A stretch of DNA of 12,631 nucleotides from CAZPXF01 sp964590945. GTDB taxonomy: Bacteria > Bacillota > Clostridia > Lachnospirales > Lachnospiraceae. Both the position numbers and the translations under genes were made by a program. Numbering within the stretch: the first letter of the stretch is position 1; each line of letters starts with the position of its first letter. A model generated the notes under the pieces. That model made no database searches, was not told the DNA's origin, and saw only the letters and a program-made list of their open reading frames with translations. Shown here piece by piece: positions 7,016-12,631 of this stretch. Location of the stretch: positions 1-12,631 of the forward strand of contig CAZPXF010000068.1 of assembly GCA_964590945.1 (NCBI GenBank). The letters run 5' to 3'.

Positions 7016-8059
7016 ATGAAATCAACATTAAAAGAAATTCAGTCGGCGCTGATGACAGGCGTTTCCTATATGTTGCCATTCGTTGTTGCGGGAGGAATTC
7101 TGATCGCGATCGGATTTTTGATCGGAGGATACAATGTACCGAATGATGTTGCGCAGGGAGCAACATTAGCATCTACAATCTTCTGGAGCGGCAAGATCGG
7201 ACTTGGAACATTCATGTGTCCGGTACTTGGAGCATATGTAGCATATTCTATCGCTGACAGACCTGGTATTGCTCCTGGTATGTTCGGCGCATGGCTTGCA
7301 ACAGATCCGTGGGGAATTGGATATGCATCCGGATTCCTTGGGGCTCTGATCGCAGGTATCATTGCAGGATATTTTGTGAATCTATTAAAGAAGATTCCGC
7401 TGCCGGCTTCTATTAGATCATTGCTTCCGACACTGATCATTCCTGTACTGGGATGCGGCGGTATCTGCCTGCTGATGCATTACGTGATCGGGACGCCGCT
7501 TGGCGCGCTGGTAAGCGCTTTGACCAATATGCTCAATGGTCTGGGGACAGGAAACCTGATCATTCTTGGAATCGTACAGGGCTGCATGCTTGCATTTGAT
7601 ATGGGAGGTCCATGTAATAAGGTTGCTTATGCATTTGCTCTTGCAGCAATGGACGCAAGTAATTTCCTTCCGATGGGCGCAAATTTTGTAGGAAGTATCA
7701 CACCTCCGCTTGGCATTGCTTTTGCAGTTCTGATTGCAAAGAAGAAATGGACGGATGAGGAGAAAGCTGCAGTGCCGGGACTCTTTGCAGGCGCTATCGG
7801 AATGATTACAGAGTTTGCAATCCCATTTGCAGCAAAGCATCCGCTTCAGATCATCCCAGCGCTGATGGCTGGTTCGGCAGTGGGCTGTGCAATGTCCTAT
7901 GCCCTTGGACTTACAATTCAGGCTCCGCACGGTGGATTATTCGTATTCTTTGCAATGAACAACCCGTTGATCTTTATCCTTTGCAGCGTTGTCGGCGCCT
8001 GCGTTACAGCGGCTTTGATCCTGCTCCTGAAAAAGGAAGATACAGTGGAAGAAGAGTAA
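7016..8059 (+). CDS. PTS fructose-family EIIC membrane permease
   Basis: A 347-aa integral membrane permease of the fructose EIIC family that moves a sugar across the cytoplasmic membrane as EIIB phosphorylates it. About nine to ten hydrophobic segments are seen, near residues 17-37, 62-80, 104-122, 136-156, 180-197, 228-241, 254-273, 277-297 and 318-338. Family motifs are GVSYMLPFVVAGGILIAIGF, ADRPGIAPG, FDMGGPCNKVAYAF, GSITPPLG and QAPHGG. The conserved loop usually read as ITEGAIPFAA-x-DP is ITEFAIPFAAKHP (264-276): Glu266 is kept, but Gly becomes Phe and Asp becomes His. This may mark a substrate other than fructose. GAGGAGG precedes the ATG. The acidic C-terminus (EDTVEEE) is cytoplasmic. 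Confidence 0.95.
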   Translation: MKSTLKEIQSALMTGVSYMLPFVVAGGILIAIGFLIGGYNVPNDVAQGATLASTIFWSGKIGLGTFMCPVLGAYVAYSIADRPGIAPGMFGAWLATDPWGIGYASGFLGALIAGIIAGYFVNLLKKIPLPASIRSLLPTLIIPVLGCGGICLLMHYVIGTPLGALVSALTNMLNGLGTGNLIILGIVQGCMLAFDMGGPCNKVAYAFALAAMDASNFLPMGANFVGSITPPLGIAFAVLIAKKKWTDEEKAAVPGLFAGAIGMITEFAIPFAAKHPLQIIPALMAGSAVGCAMSYALGLTIQAPHGGLFVFFAMNNPLIFILCSVVGACVTAALILLLKKEDTVEEE

Positions 8060-8077
8060 ATAATTGAGGTATAATAC

Positions 8078-8557
8078 ATGGAGACAGTAAAGATTGAAGA
8101 AGTGCTGCTTCCGGAGATGACAATACTGGACAGAGAGACATTTGCGGATAAAGATGAATTGTTCACATTTATGTCGGAAAGATTTTACGAGAACGGAATT
8201 ACGACAGACGCCGGTAAATTTAAGGAGGCGCTTCTTGAGAGAGAAGAGGAAGGTTCTACATACATTGGAAATCTCCTGGCGCTGCCGCATGGGATCTGCG
8301 ACGAAGTGCTGCATCCGGGCGTTGGGTTTTGCAGAGTGGACAAGCCGTTTCTCTATGAGTCTCACGGAGAAAAAGGGGAAGTAAAATATATTTTTACAAT
8401 GGCGATTGTCGGTGCAAACGGAAAGACGGAGCACCTGAGAATACTGGCAACGCTGGCACAGCTTCTGGCACACGAGGAATTTATAGACGCGCTTGGACAG
8501 GTTCAAAGCTATGAAGAGCTGATGGAGGCTGTCCGGCAGATTCAAAAAACAGTGTAA
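8078..8557 (+). CDS. PTS fructose/mannitol-family EIIA component
   Basis: A 159-aa soluble EIIA of the PTS_EIIA_2 family. LEREEEGSTYIGN leads to LALPHG, with the phosphorylated His71, then the fold ends through LATLAQLLAHEEF. It relays phosphate from HPr to Cys9 of the upstream EIIB. It starts 18 bp after EIIC, with a modest GAGGT ribosome site about 9 bases before the ATG. A hairpin follows before the HPr gene. The clean fructose-type EIIA argues against it acting as a DhaM substitute, since DhaM uses a mannose-type EIIA fold. Confidence 0.95.
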   Translation: METVKIEEVLLPEMTILDRETFADKDELFTFMSERFYENGITTDAGKFKEALLEREEEGSTYIGNLLALPHGICDEVLHPGVGFCRVDKPFLYESHGEKGEVKYIFTMAIVGANGKTEHLRILATLAQLLAHEEFIDALGQVQSYEELMEAVRQIQKTV

Positions 8558-8564
8558 CAACTGG

Positions 8565-8616
8565 AAAGGAAGCCGGTATGTATTATCGGCTTCCTTTGCG
8601 AAAAAGGCATTTTTTT
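8565..8616 (+). terminator. Intra-operon hairpin with T run between EIIA and HPr (leaky terminator or processing site)
   Basis: An 11-bp perfect stem (AAAGGAAGCCG at 8565-8575 with CGGCTTCCTTT at 8587-8597) is followed after 12 bases by seven T (8610-8616). The CCTTT of its right arm can alternatively pair with AAAGG (8603-8607), giving a small hairpin almost touching the T run. The two structures exclude each other. Only 17 bases remain before the HPr start, too few for a separate promoter, so HPr and the genes after it depend on readthrough. Confidence 0.6.
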
Positions 8617-8633
8617 AACAGGAGGCAGAATCA

Positions 8634-8900
8634 ATGGTAAGTCAGAAAACTACAGTGATCAACAAGTCCGGCCTTCATTTGCGGCCGGCTTCGGATCTGT
8701 CCAAAATGGCAGCAGCCATGAGTTCGGAGATCACATTTGTAAATGGAGATCAGAGAATCAATCCGAAGAGCGTGCTGATGCTTATGGGGGCAGGTATTAC
8801 AAAAGGAACAGAGATCGAGATCATCTGCGAGGGTGAGCACGAGGAGGAGGATCTTCGCAAACTTGTAGAAGCGATCGAAAGCGGTCTCGGCGAGGAATAA
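8634..8900 (+). CDS. HPr-family phosphocarrier protein
   Basis: An 88-aa HPr paralogue that carries phosphate from Enzyme I to EIIA in the cytoplasm. His15 lies in SGLHLRPAS, the active site. Ser46 (NPKS) is kept, so the protein could be a target of HPr kinase. The Gram-positive surface that usually reads KSIMGVMSLG is KSVLMLMGAG (45-54), so its fit to CcpA or to HPr kinase may be altered. AGGAGG precedes ATG 8634. The stop is four bases before Enzyme I, whose ribosome site lies inside this gene's end, implying coupled translation. As it sits in a sugar operon, this is probably a dedicated copy and not the housekeeping ptsH. Confidence 0.95.
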   Translation: MVSQKTTVINKSGLHLRPASDLSKMAAAMSSEITFVNGDQRINPKSVLMLMGAGITKGTEIEIICEGEHEEEDLRKLVEAIESGLGEE

Positions 8901-8904
8901 GAGT

Positions 8905-10611
8905 ATGAAGAAAATTTCAGTATCCCGGACAGCTTCCAAAGGCTATGCGATCGGACCGGCGTATCCGGTTGTCAGAAGGGAGCTTGTCATTGAGCGGAAG
9001 ACGGTTTCACCGGAGAAGACCGAAAAAGAGATCGGGCGGTATCAGGAGGCTGTTTGTACTGCGAAGAAGCAGCTGGAAAGAATTGCCGGGGATTCCGAAA
9101 TCTTTGAGGCGTATATACAGCTTGTGCAGGATGCGGCTCTTATGCAGGGAGTTACCGCGAAGATAAATAGCGGAATGAATGCAGAGGCTGCGCTGGAAGA
9201 TACCGTTCATGAATTTATCCTGATCTTCGAGTCCATGGAAGATGAGTATATGAGAGAGCGGGCTGCGGATCTGAGGGATGTCGGAAAACGGCTCCAGTAT
9301 GCTCTGGCGGGGATTGAGGAGAACCCTTTTGCGGCTCTTACAGAGCCTTCCATTATCGTGGCGGAGGAACTGACTCCGTCCGATACGGCGGATATGGATT
9401 TCACAAAGGTGCTTGGCTTTCTGACCGAGGCCGGGGGCGCAACAAGCCATGTTTCCATTATCGCAAAGGGAAAAGGAATCCCGTGCCTGACGGGGGTAAA
9501 GGAAATCTGTGCTCTGGCAGAGGATTGCAGAATGATCGTCATGGATGCAAAGGCCGGAGAGATATACCTGGATCCGGAAGAGGAGATTATTTTGGAGTAC
9601 AGGAAAAAGAAAGAGATGTTCGAGGAGCAGGAAAGGCTCCTGGAAGAGGAGAGTAAAAATCCTTCTGTGACAAAGGACGGACATCCGTTTATGCTCTGCG
9701 CGAATGTCGGAAATATCGAGGATATCAAAGAAGCTCTTTACAGCCAGATGGAGGGGATCGGTTTATTTCGGAGTGAATTTGTATATATGATGAAAAAGGA
9801 TGGTTTTCCGACCGAGGAGGAGCAGTTCGAGATCTATAAGGAGGCTGCGCTTCTGACAAAGGAGAAGGAACTGACGATCCGGACGCTGGATATTGGCGGG
9901 GATAAGGAGCTTGATTATTTCGAATTTGCGAAGGAGGAAAATCCATTTCTCGGATGCCGGGCGATCCGGCTTTGCCTGAATATGCCGGAGATATTTAAGA
10001 CCCAGCTTCGGGCGCTTCTCAGGGCAAGCGTATACGGAAACATCCGGATCATGTACCCGATGATGATATCTGTGGAGGAACTGGAGCAGGCCAATGAACT
10101 TCTCGGTGCATGTAAGGAGGAACTGAGAGCGGAGGGATACGACTTCCGTGAGGACATTGAGGTCGGAATGATGATTGAAACGCCGTCGTCAGTTCTGATG
10201 GCGGACGAATTTGCACAGAGAGTAGATTTCTTCAGTATCGGCACCAATGACCTGACGCAGTACCTTCTTGCAGTGGACAGGGGAAATGAGGCCATTTCCG
10301 GGCTTTACGATTCGTTCCACCCGGCGGTGCTCCGCGCGATCAGCCATGTGATCGACCGGGCTCATGCGCATGGAATAAAGGCAGGTATGTGCGGGGAATT
10401 CGCAAGCAATGAACGGGCGTCCTCGATGCTTCTTGGCATGGGACTCGATGAATTCAGTATGTCGGCCGGCTCCATCAAGAGTGTAAAATTCCGCCTGCGC
10501 AGCGCAAGCTACGAGGAAGCGAAGATTTTGGCGGGGCGGGTACTAAAAGCCGCATCGGCAGCGGAAGTGAAAGAGCTTCTGGATAACCAGCAGAATAAAG
10601 GAGAATGTTAA
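8905..10611 (+). CDS. ptsI: PTS Enzyme I (phosphoenolpyruvate-protein phosphotransferase)
   Basis: A 568-aa cytoplasmic Enzyme I, about the usual 570-575 aa. The order is an HPr-binding helical N-terminal region, the phosphohistidine domain with GGATSHVSI (His182), then the PEP-utilising barrel. The barrel shows GIGLFRSEFVYM, TLDIGGDK, FLGCRAIRLCL, MYPMMISVEEL, EVGMMIETPSSV, FFSIGTNDLTQYLLAVDRGN and AGMCGE with Cys496. It transfers phosphate from PEP to HPr. All the expected catalytic motifs are present. The ATG is four bases past the HPr stop, with GAGGAA before it, and the cupin gene begins one base after its stop. A second Enzyme I in a sugar operon, apart from the housekeeping copy, is uncommon and suggests the whole relay is co-induced with its substrate. 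Confidence 0.95.
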   Translation: MKKISVSRTASKGYAIGPAYPVVRRELVIERKTVSPEKTEKEIGRYQEAVCTAKKQLERIAGDSEIFEAYIQLVQDAALMQGVTAKINSGMNAEAALEDTVHEFILIFESMEDEYMRERAADLRDVGKRLQYALAGIEENPFAALTEPSIIVAEELTPSDTADMDFTKVLGFLTEAGGATSHVSIIAKGKGIPCLTGVKEICALAEDCRMIVMDAKAGEIYLDPEEEIILEYRKKKEMFEEQERLLEEESKNPSVTKDGHPFMLCANVGNIEDIKEALYSQMEGIGLFRSEFVYMMKKDGFPTEEEQFEIYKEAALLTKEKELTIRTLDIGGDKELDYFEFAKEENPFLGCRAIRLCLNMPEIFKTQLRALLRASVYGNIRIMYPMMISVEELEQANELLGACKEELRAEGYDFREDIEVGMMIETPSSVLMADEFAQRVDFFSIGTNDLTQYLLAVDRGNEAISGLYDSFHPAVLRAISHVIDRAHAHGIKAGMCGEFASNERASSMLLGMGLDEFSMSAGSIKSVKFRLRSASYEEAKILAGRVLKAASAAEVKELLDNQQNKGEC

Positions 10612-10612
10612 G

Positions 10613-11527
10613 ATGGCAAAATTATTTGATATTATGGGAAAATTCCCATTTGAACCAGACAAAAAGAAACCGATGTTGATTCGTAAGCAGGATTATTCGA
10701 CGGCATTATATCCACCGAACAATGCGCTTACATCTGACAATACATTTACCATGATCACCACGGACACGTTCATGCTTGGAATCTATGAACTTGGCCCGGG
10801 CGGCGTATTTGCTCCGCTTGATATTCATCCGGGAGATGAGTCTTATTACATTCTGAACGGGCCGGTCGTACAGAGGAGCGGCAACGGGCAGTTTGCTTAC
10901 CTTGAGACGGGCGAAGGTCTGTTTATGCCGGAGGGCGCCTGGCATTGCTGTCATAATTTCTCGGATCAGAAGGCAAGGATTCTCTATTTCATTACACCAA
11001 AGGCATGGAGTGAGTCGATCCCGCCTGCAGTGATCCCGACAGAGGAAGAGACAAAATTCTATAAAGGACCGAATAACGATCAGCTTCCGGATATGAGAGG
11101 AGCGATCAAGGACATATCCAGACAGGGCTGCACGGATGATATCGGACACTGGCCGGTGGATCCGGAGGAAGCAAGGAAGACAGGCGCTGTGTATGCGGTG
11201 CGTGATTTTGAAAAACTGAACAATGTACATGGAACGACACATCCGATGCTTCTTCGGTTTATCACAAGCAACGATTACGGGCACTTCGGGGAGATGATCC
11301 TTCCGGCAGGCGGATACGGCCCGAGATGTTCGGATCCGGATGTTCACGCCGGGGATGGCGCGCTGTATTGCGTCGATGGCCCGGTTACGGTCAATCTTGT
11401 AGACCTGGAGGAAAGCTTTGTCCTTGAGCCGGAGGATACGTTCTTCCTTCCTGCAGGAACAAAATACCAGCTGGTTAATTTTGAAGCAAAACCAGTGAAG
11501 GTCGTATTTGCTGTCACAGAGTTATAA
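10613..11527 (+). CDS. Two-domain cupin protein of unknown function
   Basis: A 304-aa bicupin. The first cupin (about 55-130) has a plausible metal site: His72 and Glu76 in DIHPGDESYYILNG and a textbook second motif, PEGAWHCCHN, with His111. The first ligand of the usual HxH pair is Asp70. The second cupin (about 222-300) is eroded: DVHAGDGALYCVDG lacks the Glu, and Tyr285 replaces the His of motif two. No signal peptide or membrane segment is seen, so it is cytoplasmic. The start is one base after the Enzyme I stop, with AAAGGAG before it, so it is tightly coupled to the PTS. Cupins in sugar operons include phosphosugar isomerases, lyxose isomerase and KdgF-like enzymes. A sugar or sugar-phosphate isomerase or epimerase is therefore plausible, but no specific function is supported. 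Confidence 0.85.
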   Translation: MAKLFDIMGKFPFEPDKKKPMLIRKQDYSTALYPPNNALTSDNTFTMITTDTFMLGIYELGPGGVFAPLDIHPGDESYYILNGPVVQRSGNGQFAYLETGEGLFMPEGAWHCCHNFSDQKARILYFITPKAWSESIPPAVIPTEEETKFYKGPNNDQLPDMRGAIKDISRQGCTDDIGHWPVDPEEARKTGAVYAVRDFEKLNNVHGTTHPMLLRFITSNDYGHFGEMILPAGGYGPRCSDPDVHAGDGALYCVDGPVTVNLVDLEESFVLEPEDTFFLPAGTKYQLVNFEAKPVKVVFAVTEL

Positions 11528-11552
11528 GATCCATTTTCAGGAGTAATTGACT

Positions 11553-12215
11553 ATGGCATATAAAACAGTAATCTTCGATCTGGACGGAACCCTTCTCGAT
11601 ACGCTTCTGGATCTGGCGAACAGCGTGAACTTCGCGTTGGAACATAATGGCGAGCCGGTCCGGACTGTGGAAGAGATCCGTCAGATCGTTGGAAATGGAA
11701 TCCGGAATCTGGTGATGCGGTCTCTCGGCGGGGATGAAACACATCCGAAATTTGAGCAGGCATTTGCAGATTTTAAAGAACACTATCGTGTGCACTGTCA
11801 GGATGAGACGAAACCGTACGATGGGATTCTGGAGCTCTGCCAGGAGCTCAAGGAGCGCGGGATCGGGACGGCGATCGTGTCCAATAAGGCCGATTTTGCA
11901 GTAAAAGAGCTGCAGAAGAATTATTTCGGCGATCTGATCCCGGTGGCCATCGGGGAGAAGGAAAATGTTCGCAAGAAACCAGCGCCTGACACGGTGTTTC
12001 AGGCATTGAAAGAACTCGGAGCCAAGGCAGAAGGCGCTGTGTATGTCGGGGATTCCGATGTGGATATCGAGACGGCGAAGAATTGCGGTTTGGACTGTAT
12101 TACGGTGACCTGGGGCTTTCGCGACCGGGACTTTCTGGAGAAGCACGGTGCAAAGATATACGCGGATGATGTCAGCGAGCTGAGAGAGTTGCTGATGGAT
12201 TCCTGTGAATGTTGA
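11553..12215 (+). CDS. HAD-superfamily phosphatase, phosphoglycolate phosphatase (Gph)-like
   Basis: A 220-aa HAD hydrolase with the small helical C1 cap. Motif I is IFDLDGTLLDT (nucleophile Asp9, acid Asp11), motif II IVSN (Ser110), motif III KKPAPD (Lys142) and motif IV GDSDVDIETA (Asp167, Asp171). Such enzymes hydrolyse small phosphate esters such as 2-phosphoglycolate or sugar phosphates. As last gene of the operon, 25 bp after the cupin, it may remove a toxic or stalled sugar phosphate or supply a dephosphorylated intermediate. The substrate cannot be told from sequence. I chose ATG 11553, with CAGGAG at 11538-11543, over an in-frame TTG two codons upstream. An intrinsic terminator follows. 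Confidence 0.9.
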   Translation: MAYKTVIFDLDGTLLDTLLDLANSVNFALEHNGEPVRTVEEIRQIVGNGIRNLVMRSLGGDETHPKFEQAFADFKEHYRVHCQDETKPYDGILELCQELKERGIGTAIVSNKADFAVKELQKNYFGDLIPVAIGEKENVRKKPAPDTVFQALKELGAKAEGAVYVGDSDVDIETAKNCGLDCITVTWGFRDRDFLEKHGAKIYADDVSELRELLMDSCEC

Positions 12216-12261
12216 TGAGATGATATCTGCCGCAGATATAATTCTGCATGCATGGCAACGA

Positions 12262-12288
12262 AAAGGAACCTCCGCCGGAGGTTCCTTT
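12262..12288 (+). terminator. Intrinsic terminator at the end of the sugar operon
   Basis: A 12-bp perfect stem (AAAGGAACCTCC at 12262-12273 with GGAGGTTCCTTT at 12277-12288) has a three-base loop. The T run is inside the stem end, so it could act in both directions. A smaller hairpin (ATATCTG/CAGATAT, 12223-12239) lies just before it. Confidence 0.75.
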
Positions 12289-12300
12289 CGCATGGCTGGC

Positions 12301-12336
12301 AATAAAAAATCCGAACACCACTGACGGCGCCCGGAT
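12301..12336 (-). terminator. Intrinsic terminator of the tRNA-Ala gene
   Basis: Read on the minus strand, ATCCGGGCGCC and GGTGTTCGGAT form an 11-pair stem (three G-U pairs) with a six-base loop, followed by TTTTTTATT. It ends the tRNA transcript and stands 12 bp from the opposing operon terminator. Confidence 0.8.
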
Positions 12337-12349
12337 CCACAAATCTTCA

Positions 12350-12422
12350 TGGAGATAGCGAGACTCGAACTCGTGACCTATACGTTGCGAACGTATCGCT
12401 CTCCCAACTGAGCTATATCCCC
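12350..12422 (-). tRNA. tRNA-Ala (anticodon CGC)
   Basis: A 73-nt cloverleaf on the minus strand. The acceptor stem is GGGGATA/TATCTCC and contains the G3-U70 pair that identifies alanine tRNAs. The D arm is GCTC...GAGC, and the anticodon stem ATACG/CGTAT encloses loop TTCGCAA, giving anticodon CGC (codon GCG). The T loop is TTCGAGT, and the discriminator base is A. CCA is not encoded. The base pair at 49-65 appears as an A-C mismatch. Confidence 0.95.
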
Positions 12423-12431
12423 ATGAGATAA

Positions 12432-12459
12432 ATTATAACACGATTTTTCGAAAATGCAA
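12432..12459 (-). promoter_or_regulatory. Promoter of the tRNA-Ala gene
   Basis: On the minus strand, TTGCAT, a 16-bp spacer and a perfect TATAAT lie just upstream of the tRNA. The predicted start is only a few bases before the mature 5' end, so the leader would be very short. Confidence 0.8.
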
Positions 12460-12609
12460 TGAGGGAAAAATATTTTCATTCTTTCATAGAGATGGTTGGA
12501 AATCGTGCGGCTAAAAGATGTTTGGGAATTGTACTTAGAGATAAAGGCTTCGCTTCGGTGGTGCTTTTGCTAAATGTACAGAAAATAATCAAAAAAATTT
12601 AAAATTGTG

Positions 12610-12615
12610 TTGACA
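12610..12615 (+). promoter_or_regulatory. Possible -35 box of a promoter running off the window
   Basis: TTGACA is the perfect sigma-A -35 hexamer, with 16 bases of AT-rich sequence before the window ends, so the -10 box would lie just outside. The stretch 12460-12609 is AT-rich and shows no gene, tRNA or clear hairpin. Confidence 0.3.
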
Positions 12616-12631
12616 ATTCAATTCTGATGGT

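Noticed and set aside
9007..9684. Long antisense reading frame inside Enzyme I, and similar ones opposite EIIC, dhaKL and the cupin
   Set aside because: The sense-strand proteins carry complete conserved motifs. The antisense frames lack ribosome sites and family resemblance.
11514..12350. 278-codon reading frame on the minus strand opposite the HAD phosphatase and its terminator
   Set aside because: It is antisense to a gene with all four HAD motifs, has no recognisable domain and runs through two terminators. It is an open frame left by codon bias.
1..12631. CRISPR array, insertion sequence, integron or prophage remnants, and tRNA-linked attachment site
   Set aside because: No regularly spaced repeats, transposase or integrase genes were seen, and no repeat of the tRNA 3' end was found in the window.

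Overview
The window looks like a chromosomal segment from a gut-type, low-to-mid-GC Firmicute, most likely a Lachnospiraceae or related Clostridia. This rests on AGGAGG-type ribosome sites before almost every gene, a Gram-positive style HPr with the Ser46 regulatory site, a multidomain PRD/EIIA activator, intrinsic hairpin-plus-T terminators, and a tRNA gene whose CCA end is not encoded. No plasmid, phage, transposon or CRISPR signal is visible. The assignment to family level is inference.

Layout. (1) 1-703: the 3' part of an L-fucose isomerase-like gene (COG2407 type). It appears broken: two family-like segments sit in different frames and are joined at about position 47-50. (2) 959-3516: a two-gene unit with a DhaK-DhaL fusion kinase and a divergent triosephosphate-isomerase-like enzyme, closed by two hairpins. 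(3) 3823-12215: a long co-directional unit. It encodes a PRD/EIIA transcriptional activator, a class II ketose-phosphate aldolase, fructose-family EIIB, EIIC and EIIA, a private HPr and Enzyme I, a two-domain cupin and a HAD phosphatase. The genes are closely spaced, with a hairpin between EIIA and HPr. (4) 12301-12459, minus strand: tRNA-Ala(CGC) with its own promoter and terminator, facing the sugar operon. (5) 12460-12631: AT-rich sequence with no gene, ending in a TTGACA box.

How the genes may work together. Enzyme I passes phosphate from PEP to HPr, then EIIA and EIIB, and EIIC imports a sugar as its phosphate. There is no 1-phosphofructokinase-type (PfkB) gene in the window. The simplest reading is that the class II aldolase cleaves a ketose 1-phosphate directly to dihydroxyacetone phosphate plus a free aldehyde or hydroxyketone. 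The DhaKL kinase would phosphorylate the unphosphorylated C3 (or C4) product, and the TIM-like isomerase would interconvert the phosphorylated products. This would be a bacterial parallel to animal fructolysis (ketohexokinase, aldolase B, triokinase). An alternative is a tetrulose route, because DhaKL plus a TIM-like isomerase also resembles known L-erythrulose 1-kinase and erythrulose-phosphate isomerase pairs. The substrate cannot be read from the sequence. The cupin and the HAD phosphatase are the least explained members.

Every gene family here is known. The possible novelty lies in the combination: a complete private phosphorelay, an aldolase without a sugar-phosphate kinase, a DhaKL without DhaM, a non-canonical TIM and a two-cupin protein of unknown role.
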